Origin: Istiophorus platypterus
Lineage: Eukaryota > Chordata > Actinopteri > Istiophoriformes > Istiophoridae
NCBI GenBank assembly: GCA_016859345.1
Contig: CM029134.1
Span: forward strand, 10,713,560-10,777,559
Length of the DNA: 64,000 bases
Reading direction: 5' to 3'
Shown here one piece after another: positions 1 to 12,400 of this stretch (positions are counted from its first letter, which is position 1; each line of letters opens with the position of its first letter). Position numbers and translations under genes: made by a program. The notes below the pieces were generated by a model. The model was not told the DNA's origin and ran no database searches. It saw only the letters and a list, made by a program, of their open reading frames with translations.

Positions 1-459
1 GTGGACAAAACTTTGGTGCGCGCCATCTGTGTGCTATTTAGTCCAGTCCCAGCAGTCATGGCTGCTTAATTCAAAAACTGTCAGGGAGTGTCATTAGGTT
101 CAGCCATTTAAAAGCTTCAGATTTCATTAGCCACAGGAAGGGCCACATTACCCTCAGGATTAATGTCAGGTTTTGCGGTTCAGTGCTATAGCAGTGGGCT
201 GCATTAATGTGACTGGGTTGACCCTCTTGTTTAAATACACCCCAACTCATTTAGCATTATGCAGACCAGGAGGAGCCTTTAAATAGCCCTAGAATTATGT
301 TCATTCTGCACAAGCCGGATTCTTTTTTACACCTCAAAAATCGCCCACCACTTCCTGTGCAGGCTAAAATTCAATCACTAGAGCACTAAATCTCTGTCTG
401 AGGGGAGTTACAGTATCTGCCGTCTCCACAGCCAAATGTTTGGTTTATACACTGTCAGG
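1..459. other. Gene-free flank, nothing recognised
   Basis: AT-rich single-copy-looking DNA with no long reading frame, repeat or RNA gene that I can identify. Confidence 0.6.
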
Positions 460-700
460 CAGCGTCGCTCCCAGCGTTGCATCATCACGGCTGTTTCATA
501 ACAAGATGCGCTCCCCGGTGCCTCGATGATGTGGGGTGGGCGGCCTTGTGTTGCAGAGGTGACGCCATACCGAACATGCCAGGAGCTGTCCTGTCAGGAA
601 GCTGGAGCCACGAGCTCGCTATCTGGAGGCAGACGCGGAGAGCTGAGTCACGTCATAGCGAAAGGCCCAGAAGACGATAGCTCACCGAGGACGAGCCAAG
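460..700. promoter_or_regulatory. CpG-rich block of unknown role
   Basis: About 19 CpG in 240 bp at about 57% GC, roughly the number expected by composition and far above the neighbouring AT-rich DNA. No recognisable coding sequence lies in either strand. It could be a promoter or enhancer of a gene left of the window, or chance. Confidence 0.3.
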
Positions 701-2310
701 TCATCACTCTTCCAGTTTTTTAATTTTAGGCACCATGGGCCCCTCAGCAGACAATGACCAAAGAGAGGGAGCTGCGTGAGTAAGACGACGAAAGTGTCTT
801 GAATCTCAGCAGCTCGACTCAATTTTCTTGCAGGAGTTTTCCATATCATATTTAACATCCCCTGTGTAATAACAAACATGAAACTGTCAGCACCGGGGAA
901 GCAGACAAGGCTTAATCGAGCAACGCGCAGTGCTTTCCGCAGCGTTGCTATATCATGTTGACGTCTTGCCAAGGCTGGAGGCTGTTAATGTAACGCATTC
1001 TGTCCTCCAGAGGGGCGGCGGCACTGTTTGTTGCAGGGCTGTGGGGTGGGGATCGGGGGGGGGGGGTCACAGAGCCTCTGTGTTTCATCACTTACCTGTT
1101 CATTACAATGTCACCCAAGTGCCTGCGTGTCAGGACTCTCCCTGTGCTTAACCAAGTGTGAGGGGGGGGGGGGGGTCTGAATTATTCGGGGCTCTCAATC
1201 AGGAAATGATCCCAACCAGCCATGATTCATGGCGTGGTCTGGTTGTCATACTATACAGTATATGTTGAGTTGCAGAAGCAAAAATCTTAGGGTTGAAATT
1301 TATGCCCCCACTCCTGAGAGTTATATCTGCGCCGATAGGATCTGTTTCCTATGCAGAGTGAAGGTCTGAGCGCACTTTCCAGGGTTTTGACAGATCTCAA
1401 GAGGCAGAACAATATAAATGTTTGAAAGGCAGTTTGGACTCGATTCCCTTTCATCTTTACCCTTTCACACGAAACCTGCAGACTGTTTTTTTTCTGTGTC
1501 AGCCAGAGGGGGTTAGACCTGAGTGGAGTAGCTGCGGTACCGCCATACCGCTGACTTGGCGGTGAATCCATTCTTCGCAATTAACACTTTGTTTGTGCTC
1601 TCGCTCCGGTGCCCAGTGGGCCCTGAAGTAAGCACACATAATCCTTAAAGTGGGTGGGGACATCACTGTTTAATGCCCTTTATTGCTCAAGTGCAATTCG
1701 GTCAATATCTCTGTCACAGCAAAGGATGCCGGACAAATATTCCCTTAATGTTTAAACAGATTTCAGACTTATCCAATGAGTGTACACCTGAATTCAACAG
1801 GATATTTCGTTAATTTGTTCTTTCATAGTTAATGTAGTTTCAATTTGTAATATGGGTTTTTATCTATTGTCACCAACATAAATAAAACCAGAGATCTTAT
1901 GCTTTGTGGATAATGACCCTTCAAGAGTAGCTTGATATCTTTTTGAGTTTTTCAGCCATTGTTCTCCAGGGTTTTCTCCAGGGAACTGGAGCAAGCTGCT
2001 AGTGTCACTTGCCTCATGTTAACCTCATTGCTAGTGCATCGTTCCGTTGGCACATTTGTGACATAATTTCACATTTCGAGCACTGCAACTGCAACATAAA
2101 GATTTCAGACAGGCCTGTTGTAGATGGCCTATAGCAGGTATATGATGGGGGACAGTTGCAAACTAGCAAGGGGAGAGGTTAGCACTTGGCATCGCACACA
2201 CACACACACACTGAGACATACGAGTGCAAAGAGGAAGCAAGAGTTTCTTGGAAAGATGGGTTTTTGACAGCCATGTGATTTTTTTCTTCAGAATTCAATG
2301 TCAATGTGTA

Positions 2311-2341
<31 letters not shown>

Positions 2342-5300
2342 ACCAGAACAGTAAATTACAGACATGTATTTAAAAATAATTGCAGCCCCCAAACTTCCAG
2401 CTTTGTTGCTCACTAGGTCGTATTGTACCCCTTAATTATAGCATAGCTACCCGTTAGTTAGGAAATATCTCTAGTATACAATAAAAAAGTTCTCAGCTTG
2501 GTACATCCCTTATTCCATAACTTCAAATCTTGCTCCTTTGTACCAACATGTATATATTAGTACATATTTTACTTGTACAGTGTTAATTTGAAAAAAATCA
2601 CACTGTAAATTGGGATGACTAAGATTGCACTTTGCAGGCCATAATCCTAAGAACTACCTAAATATTTGAAGACGGTTAAAAAAAAAAAATCATCCTTCTC
2701 ATTAAGTATGTGCCTTTGCTGTGTGATGTAGTTCCAGTGCTGGTTCTCCCTGAAGCTTCACAGGCCTAATATATTTCATTAAAAAGTAATAACTGATGTT
2801 AGCTGAGGTGCTTTTTAATTCAGGCAATGTGGGAGTACCTTCACACTCGGGTTTTGTATCCAACACTGCAGAAGACCTCTTTCAGTGTTTGTTCATTAGA
2901 TATCCACCTCATCCATGACTCATAGGATCCTAGTTTCCTCAAGGCAAGATCATTTTAATCGCACCTCCTTTGTTATTGCCAGAAAAGCCCAAGTGAATTT
3001 CATTATAACAACAAGAATAGTGTGTTTTGTGTTGCAAATGATTGTGCTTTGTTACTTGATGTACTTTACATGTCTGTAAACCGCTGATAGACTGGGAAAA
3101 GACAATGTTGTGAATAGAAGGGACCTTGACCCACTTTGAACAACAAAGCTGTGCCTTGGGAAATGAACGAAGGATCATTTAAAATGGAAGGGAGATGAAA
3201 GAAATACAACCAAATGCGAAGAATGCAAGTGTTTTCTGACTTTTGCCTATCCGAAGGTGTTGCCAAGAATTCATGTACTGTTCACTGCAGTGGAAAAATC
3301 ATAATGATGACTACACTTATGTGTTAAGAGCTTATTGAGTTTCCCCTAGGATGTCTCCCCAGCGCATCGTTGGGAGCTTTGCTGTAGGCAGTCACAGCAG
3401 AGACTCCAATTACTGACCAAGTCCCACTTGGCTGGCTTCTAACTGTGACCAGCAAATTAGAAAGAAAGAGAGAGGGGGGGGCTGAGAAAGCATTTAAAAG
3501 GCAAAACGAAAGTTTTGGTAGCAGTGCAATACTGGCCAACAGGAAGCCAAAAAAGATGAATGTCAAGCTGAGTTAAACAAGTGCATCGCCTGAGCAGGGG
3601 GGAGAGATAGGCAGCTCTTTGTTCGCGATTCTGGCCACACTCCAAACGCCTGCTTCGTAGGATGCTCTTCGATAATCCAGTTGATTTATGACCTGCATTA
3701 ATGCTCTGACTGAACTTCCTATACGAAATCTTTCACTACAACCTAACAACAAGGACAGAGAGCAAAATCATGTCTAACCAAAACGCATAACACCTTTGGC
3801 ATTAAAGTCGACCTGAAATTAAAATCGATATATTTAGAGGAGGTTGTTTATGAGAATAAATCAGTACATATAATTTTGGTGTTTTTACGCAATTACTAAC
3901 CCTAAAATCTGTAGAGTCTAGAGGAGCCGCGTCTTTTCTTTATTCCCTTCCAAGCTTATTGACTATTCACTGATATACTCAAACTGCAGCAGCTGCAGCA
4001 CCATTTTAGTTTTAAGTTTGTTTTTTTTTTTAATCTCCTTACACAAACAGTGAGGAGAATTGTAATTTCAGTTTGACTCTAAGAACATAGTGCTGCCTGC
4101 AGTAGTGCTTTAATAACAGCAGGTGGTCGGAGTAAGATTTCACTCATTGAGTACGTGCAGATAAGTGCATGATGTGATACCGGGCCAAAAGGGGTCAGTC
4201 TGTGGGATAATACTTCCCGTCTTTGAAATGCTTCATATGTTTGCAACATGTAGGAGTCACTGTGCGGTTTAATGTCTCACCACAGTGAAAAATAGGATGA
4301 AAAAATGATTCAGCCCCTGCAAACAAAACCAATTACCTTGAAGTTCATGGGCCAAGAGCAGCTGCCAGCTGTAAAAGAAAGCAGAGGACTGTCATCTTTG
4401 TGTGTGTGTGTCACTGAGCACTTTCAAGGGATCCCAGGCACTTTCAGCACATAACTTATTTCTGTTCTCGTGTTTTGACGTGATATCGTGTTTCCCAAGA
4501 CAGGAGCTTGTACACTTGGGAGGGGAGATGGAAGAGAGGATGTGCCACATTTGACATTGAAGTAAGATTACTCTGTTCCCTCCAAGCAGACACACATTAA
4601 ACAAGTGGGAGATCAGGGAGGCAGAAAGGCAGATGAGAGGTAGCTGTGCGTGTGTGCACTTCCACATGGGCCTTAAGAGGCAGAAAAGGACAGCTGGTTC
4701 ACTCATCACTACTTTGCTGTGTCCTGGGTTTTCAAGATCCCCAGGGACAGCTTGTTTCTGCTGGAGGACTCACGGGCGCCGTATAATAACTGGTTAAAAA
4801 AAAAATGGAAAACAGGACTTTCTAATGTAGCTAAAGGTGTTTTCTATTTTTGTAGCTTAATGGTGGGATTAAAAACATAACATTTGCCTGGCAATAATAA
4901 CCGTTACTCTGTGGACCTCGGGTAGGGACGTCCAATAAATTGGGTCGAGAACTTAATGTTGCTGCTGCTTGCTGCGAGGTTTTCCGTTCTCAGCTAGAAA
5001 ATACAGTTTTTAGTTCACAAAAAAACCAAAAAAAACGGCTGCACTCAAAATTCCAAGTAATTTTTCAAACAATGGGACCTCGATTTCACACAAAGACAAA
5101 AGCAGCAAGCAGATAGCATCAGCTGTAGCTAGATTGCTAATTAAGCTTCATGAGTTGGTTGAAAATGCTTCCAATGCTGTAGACACAGAAATGAAGAAAC
5201 ACCTCAGTTTGTGCATTGGGCTGGTGAGTCCTGGTATTATAGATATGATGAGGAAGAATTTACGATCAGACAATTCTTTCACTGTGACATAACCATTTGG

Positions 5301-8300
5301 CTGCTTGGCTTGGGCAGCCACTTGCTCTCTTTTCAGCCTGTACGTTGTAAATGTAATGCCATCCCTCACAGCTGGAGCGTAAACTTCCCCAGATCCACTG
5401 AAAGCCATCACCGTGAAAGGGAAATGTTAGCTTGGACTCCAGTAGCATCCTGGACTGCCTTCCAAAGAGAGGAGATCCAAATCTTGACAGGCGGGCTGTG
5501 CCTAGCTACAGTTGTTTATCTCGGATCGAGACATTTATGTTTAGAGGAAGGGGATTAAGTGATGTTGGAATACAAAAGTGAGACATTTTGGTAATTAGCA
5601 AATCTCTATGAATACACACAACCAAAAGTCCCATTCAGACTAAGTCGCACCTTTTTAGTGAATTAATAACATAATGTCTGCAATACGCTTGCAGGTGAAG
5701 TTCCATCTAAGCAATACTATCTCAGGAAAATCAGCGGAGCTATTTGTGTGGCGGATGACATACTTTCCTCTGTTCTGGAAAAAGTATGCTGGATCTTTTC
5801 CGCTCGCTTATCTTCATTCTACATCTGCACTTTGCACAATACAAGAGATGAGATTTTTTCCACTCCCACACGATTTGATGACACTTTGATGTATATTTTG
5901 CCATCTTGCAGTACATTTGTAGCTCTCCTTAAAAGGTTCAAATTGGTGTTTACATTTTGTGTTGCAGAGAGGTCTGCAATTCTCATGGGTTTTTTTTTTC
6001 CAAGCTACCAAAAAGTTAGGAGGACCATCTTTGTTTTTATGAGGCTAAAGAAGTGAAGTAAATTGAGTTATTTTCCTGCAACTTGAAAGTGAAATTCTTG
6101 CTGCACGCCAGGTATGTGTGAGTATATACTGTCGGCATAAAGAAAAAAAAATGCAGGTATAGGAGAAGAGTTTGACTGATCTGTTGAGGTTACCACTCTG
6201 TCTGTTGTCACTGCACCTCTCTAAGTGATGAAAACATCCTATTGGCTCCTCACGCATGGCTAACTCAGACCCATCACAACAAGTCTGTCTCTCCCCAGGC
6301 TTGCCAGACATTCTGTGTGTGTGTATGTGTGTGTGTGTGTGTGTGTTTTCGTGTGTGTGTGTGCGCGTGTGTGTATGCGCATGTGTGATGGCGTGGCAGA
6401 CAAGGGAGTGATGGACTAGAAGTGACATACGACCCCTGAAGCAGCCGAGGATTAATGGCCTCAATAGGCAAGCTTCTCTAGAAGGATGTGGACGGGTAAT
6501 GAGGACTTCCACCAGCCACAGTTCATCCATCCATCTGCCCTTCCGGATCGCCGCTCTCCTGCAGCTGGAGATTGCAGATGTAAAGCCACCTGTGGAAAAA
6601 TGGGACACTGATTTCCTGCCACAGAGGCAGAGAAGACTCCTCCAAAGAAATACCATCCTTGACTCGACACTCCCCTGATGGTTTGTGTACAGGGAACAAC
6701 ATTTTTGAGTCCAGGGCACCTTTGGTGGTCTGAGCGCCGATGGTTTTCAGGTGAGGACGGCCTCACCGGTGGCGTGACAGCTTACACGCAAAAGTGGGGA
6801 GGCCAGAGATATAAGACACTGCAGGGACTCTGGTCAAGGTCCAGAGGAAAATGAAACATGGAGAGTGTCACTGGGGTATTCTGACATTTTGCCCTATGAG
6901 CAAGTCTGAAAAGGTTCAAACACCAAATGAGAAGTGAAAGCGGCAGCTATAAGTATGAGTCGCCTGCATGAGAGGACACATTACACTATGTTTACCCTTC
7001 AGAGGTGTCAAAATATACATATATACAACCAAAGGAAACGGGATGAAAAGGTTCATTTGAAAATTTTGTAGTCGGAAAAAGTTTTGTTGGTTTTGGGAAA
7101 TGATTCAATTGGCTGGAAGTGGATTTGAGATTTCTTTACGGGACTTTTGGAAAATGTGATAATGTTATTCAATGGCACCCAGAAGTGACGGTACAAGCTC
7201 TATTTGTTAATCAGAGGAACTTCCTAGCAAATACTTTTCATTCTTTTGTGGTGTATTTAAAGGGTCTGATCAGCCAAAGCAAAAAATACTACTTACACAT
7301 AAAAGGAATTACTCATGCTTGTTTTATCTCCTGAGGTCTCTGACTCAAGAGCAATGAGCATCATTCATGACGTTAAGAACAGTTTGTCAGAAGAATCCAA
7401 ACTTAGAGTCCACTTACGGACTTTTTTCCAAGGGTTTTCCCCCTAATGTTTGCTTAACAACTCCACTCTATATCATCTACTGAGCTCACAGGTTGACAGA
7501 ATAATCTCCATTACAACCAAGCAAAATCCAGCCATCAATGAGGTTCATGTGATGCTATCACAGGTTCTGGAAAAACCTAGTAAGGGGACCTTGAGTTGCA
7601 TTCAGAAATCATACTCCAGATCTATCCAAGGACCTATTGACCATTGATACCTGGTTAGTGAACTGACGAGGTATCAGTGACGCATTTATATGAGATATGG
7701 GTCATTACAACTTGGGTCTTATATCTGTAGTTCTTTCAGACATTCTGTTATCAGAAATAACAACATGGTCGAAAAATTGCTCAGATATTTTGGCAAAAAT
7801 ATCTTGAAAGAATTCAGATGGCGCAAGAAGCATGAGCAATCAGACTATTGTACATGTTTCAGCAAACCCTAAATTTAGACAAAGTTATTTAGAAGAGAAA
7901 ATGAGAAAACATCCAACACATTTTACAGAGCTCATCATCGATCGACCATACACAGAGACAGTTTTCCTGCAGCACGACATATTTCTGAGCAAAGGTGTAA
8001 TAAACCTGAATCATCCTTTGATTAACTTGTCCGCTACAGCTTGAGGCTTTCCTGCCAATAACCGTGGCCTTGGGGAGAACTCCCTGTCACTTTCTTCTTC
8101 AAGCTGGACTGTGTTTGCCTGTTGCCTCGGTGGCCTCAAAGAGAAATCACACATAGGAGGCAGATGAGAGTGCTGCCATATAGGACATCAAGAGGTGCCA
8201 GGAGGCAAAAACACCTGCTGTCTCCATCTCCCACTCTCAAAACCAGCATGAACACACAAGGTCAAATAGCCAGGACGGCACTTCGCGTACCAATCTATTA

Positions 8301-9204
8301 GATTTTCCGATGCTCCACTTTTCACCAAGATCAAATCACTTCCTGCCAACCAGATTAGAAGTGCTGGTGGGAGGGCGAGGAGAGTGCTAGCGGGCTGATA
8401 TTAAAAAGGACTCATGCTGCTGGCAAGACTTTGAACAAGAGCGAGACACACATTCAGGAGAGATTGTTCCTCACACTGAAGAAAATCTGACAGAGGAAAT
8501 TCGTCCTTGTTACTTTGGTTAAAATTTGTCTTTCTCTTCGTTGCGTTTGATTGGTGTGCACATTTGCTGGCATGGCTGAGGTCATTTGAACACTCTGTGC
8601 TCCTAAACTCACCGCCAAAGTCTATAATCTAATTAGTGTGACGGTTGCAAAGTTGTAAAACTACAGCCATTACCTACCGAAGTTTAATCCTGAATATAAA
8701 TGTACTTAAAAATCACCCTGCATTTGATTATGATAGGATATTTCAACAGTTAGCAGTGCACATTAAAATAATGTTACAGTTATGAGGTGAGAGGTTTAGA
8801 ATAGGCTGGTTTATCTTGCCCACATTTGCTTATACATGATTTAACATGATAGTCATTCAGTGTTAAATAGGTTAATCAGAGACTGGGTTAGTTGTATCAT
8901 TTCTAAAGACACAGGCCTCTGTTGCTCTGCTGCAGAGCTACCTGTATTCATAAATCCTAAGTATTTAAAATGTGAAATGGAGCAAACAAATTCCCTCATG
9001 ATTATTTTTTAAATCATTTTGTGTTTAAAAAAAAAAAATAAACAAGCTTTAAAAACAATACTGACATATTGTCACCTTTTAAAGTTATTATGGCAAATGT
9101 GCTAGTAAGCAATTGGCCATTTATTTTCAGCATTTGCTGCTCCATGTGAAGGTACCAGATGAATGGCAGCCCAATATTAAGTATAACTTCATCTTTTTGG
9201 TTCT
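701..9204. other. Gene-free flank with small microsatellites only
   Basis: No reading frame here resembles a known protein or is flanked by convincing splice sites. It contains poly-G runs at about 1055-1066 and 1163-1176, a short (CA)n near 2195-2211 and an interrupted (GT)n near 2309-2341. The longest frame of the window (6045-6719, - strand) exists only because it runs through the GT microsatellite at 6315-6363. Confidence 0.6.
6315..6363. repeat. (GT)n microsatellite
   Basis: Interrupted GT dinucleotide repeat with GTAT and TTTTC breaks. Confidence 0.9.
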
Positions 9205-9480
9205 TCTCAGTGCTGACAGGTAGTTTATGGTGGGTTTTTCTCAGCGGTGCCTGCTTGTTTTGAAATGATGAGAGCTACTAGTGCACTACGACGGTAGAGT
9301 TGTGGTCAACAAAACCAAAACAAAGAGCTTAAAGATGCTAAAATGCTCCACAGAGCTGAAAGCCATGTGATAACATTCTGAGGGTTCGTCACTGCCAGTG
9401 ACTTCCTGCACATACATATAGTCATTTGATTCACTGTGAACAGAGAAAATTTCACCTGGGGCAGCTTTAATGTCCATCAC
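9205..9480 (+). repeat. Interspersed repeat family R2, copy 1
   Basis: Shares with 22,930-23,230 the ordered landmarks GGGTTCGTCACTGC / GGGTTCATCACTAC, AGTCATTTGATTC / AGTCATTCGATCC and a GCTTTAA end. I recognise this as a dispersed sequence common in percomorph genomes; it has no coding capacity. Confidence 0.55.
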
Positions 9481-12400
9481 TGACTTTGTCTTGAGTAATC
9501 AAGTTTTATCCACTGCTAATGGCATAAATTTTTAACTGGAATATTATAAATCCATCACATTTAATAATTGATATTTATTACAGATAATCATACCATGTGA
9601 TTTTATATATTTTTAAAAATCTTCTTTATCATAATGTATGTGAGCTTCCCAGCCCACTGTTTTGGGCAACTTGACCCTGAACTGTAGCTTCATTATCAAA
9701 TGTCAGCTTTGTGTTAGTGTAAGGAGGCTTATTTCCTTTTAAATCAGTATTACAACATTATGTTCCCTTTGTAATCTTTTTCTAATCTAAAGTATTTCAG
9801 CATGTCCAGTTGGTCTTAATCCTAGGACCAATTGATCCCTCTTAACTAGTTAATTGTCTAATTGTTTGAATGCAGACAGCAAATAAGGAGAAGTGGCTCT
9901 TCCTCTTACAGCTCCTGAAGAGCTCACATGGGGTCTTGCTCGCTGGTCATCTGTCCCATTTCCCTAAACCCAAAGCAAAAGAAACAAAGTTCGTCTATCA
10001 GAGCCGCAAGGCCACTTAAACAACCGAGAGCAAACAAACCCATTGTAAAATAGAAGCGTATGTTTTGCTAATGAGGCTCAGCTGTCCAGTCAGTTTCACT
10101 CATGTATATCTCCTAATCTGGTGATGGCTCTGTGAGGATAAGGAAGGGGGGGGGTATCAGAGGCAATGCAAACAGACAGATAGCAAAGTGCATGGCGGAG
10201 GCCTAGTCCAGGATGTCAGTGTTCAGGGTGGGTGACAGTGTTATTCCCTGCCATCTGTTTTCCAGGCAGGGGTCCAGCAGTGTTATGTTGAATGCACAGG
10301 CATGAGGGAGTAAGAAGCAGCCCACCATGCCACTCTATTGGCATTGCAGCATTTCATATTAACATGCCAGTACGTGCTGGCCTCCCATGCTTGAATGCAG
10401 TGGTCGAAAATGGGTTCGGCTCAGGCTAGATGCAGATATATATATATTTATATATATAAAGAACCTCCGATACGCCTCAGACTGCCCATCTGTCTATCGT
10501 CTGTCTGTTTTTCATGTCTGTGGCACTCTCTCAACTCAAAGGAAAAGCACTGGCACAGTCACAGTTTTCTCCACATTGCTGAGCTATAAAGTTACAGAAT
10601 GCAGACAGACAATGCCGAAAAGGGAGATTATCGAATTAGTCTAAGTACAACTGTTTGTTATTTCTCCGCATTTCAGCTCGTAGCTCGGCTCCGTGTGAAT
10701 TTTCCATTAAAAAGCCACTTTGGGCTCCCTTTCATGATGATGACCGTGATGGTGAGCGGTGTCAGTGTTTGGTGACACTGCAAATGCCGTGAATGGCGTA
10801 TCATTTTCTGTTTATGTATGTTACCCAAACAACAAAGGAATGTTATGAGAGCGGTGGGGTCTCATCGCTCAACCTTTTATGAGAAGAACTCACAAAGGCC
10901 CGAATCACTCTTTCCCTCTGTCTCTGCTGTCACCCTCAGGAAAAGTGAGCATGCCGTAAATCACCTTGGCAGCTCTGTGTTTTGAAGCGCAGACTGCCCG
11001 TAGCCAGTGTCATTTTAAAGGGTTGTTATTTCACTCCATGATGTAGAAAGAAGGGGCTCTGAAATCATGTTGCTTTAAATGCCGATGTGTTTGCTCGAAG
11101 TGATGAATCAAAGTTAGGGATGAATGGAGAGACGTCTACAGAGAGACGACCCGGAGTTCACAGAGGAACCTCCATCCAACCTTTGTCCAGAATCTGAACC
11201 TCAAGAAATTCGGTTAATGCCTTTATTATGGAAAGAGGAGGCTTTATTGCGCTGTTTCAGGATGTGAACCTGAACGTATAAGTGTTAATTTGCATTAACA
11301 TGTGCTTTATATACAATGAATTGCTCTGAGTGAGGGCTCATGGGAGAGGTTTGGAGAGAAAACTATAGCAGGGTTTTGGTTTGGACCATTCCTGCACAGA
11401 TCTGGCCCATGTCTTGGGTCTCAAAGTGCAGTGATAAAGAAACTGAAATTAATTACCTCACTAGGAGCAAAATTGGACTTTGAACTCCAGAGACCTGCAC
11501 TGGTTTCCTGTATTTCTTTCACATGTGCATGTTAAGCCGTTCTGTTTGATTTCGTCCCAAAACATTTAGACACCAAGGTAACGTGCCATAAGTGCGTGCA
11601 TATTTGCATGCATGAGTCTGCACAAATCCCAAAACAGGCTGTTCATAAGCTCTGGGAGGGAAAGAGCTGGATTATTTCTCCCTGATGCCCTTTGTTTGAA
11701 GAAAAAGGTGTTGACTGACAGCTGAGCTCCTGGACCCTACTCAGCCAGGGTTCAATGCGGATACCTGGCTAATGAGGTCGACTACAGGGATTATAATCAG
11801 GCAGGGAATATTACCGTTCTCATGTGTCAGTCATGATGGGGAAACCTCCCAGTATTGCAATGTCAAATGGAGCTTTTCGGTTTCTGATTGGTTCATATTT
11901 ACCATACAACAACACGGAGCAGTGTCACAGTCCCCAGGGCTGCTTTAAGACATCTCAAGCCTGTGACAGTTAATGGAGGAAGGAGTTATGGTGGGAAATC
12001 TCACCATGGGTCCAATTCCAAGGCCCCAGTGGGCACTTAGGGCACTCCAAAACGTACAAATTATCTCCCGTTGGCTTTTTGGCAGTAAAATGTGGTCATT
12101 TTAACCTTGCAGTCTTTAACCCCACAATAATTATTCTGTGAAATGTAGACTCCAAGCTGAGACTTAATTTCTGCTTCGCGTTGAAACGTATTAATGGGCA
12201 TCACGTTTGACCCTCTCCAACCTCAACGGCACTCACCTCTCCCTCCCTGCTTGGGCCATTTTAAAGAGCAAAACAGAGAAAGAGATGAAAGATGGAAAGA
12301 AAAACACTCACAAAAAAAAAGAAAGAGAACCAACTCACAAGAGCGATGTGACATATGGAAGCCATCACAGGCCTGGACTCCCATCTGTGTCGGCAGTCGT

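Noticed and set aside
682..972. Possible apelin (apln) exon near the left edge, since APLN neighbours XPNPEP2 in human
   Set aside because: A - strand frame contains LRGPW, but none of the conserved apelin C-terminal peptide pattern or secretory leader is present.
6045..6719. 224-codon open frame on the - strand, the longest single frame in the window
   Set aside because: It stays open because it crosses a GT/CA microsatellite (His-Thr repeats). Its flanks match no family and lack splice or promoter support.
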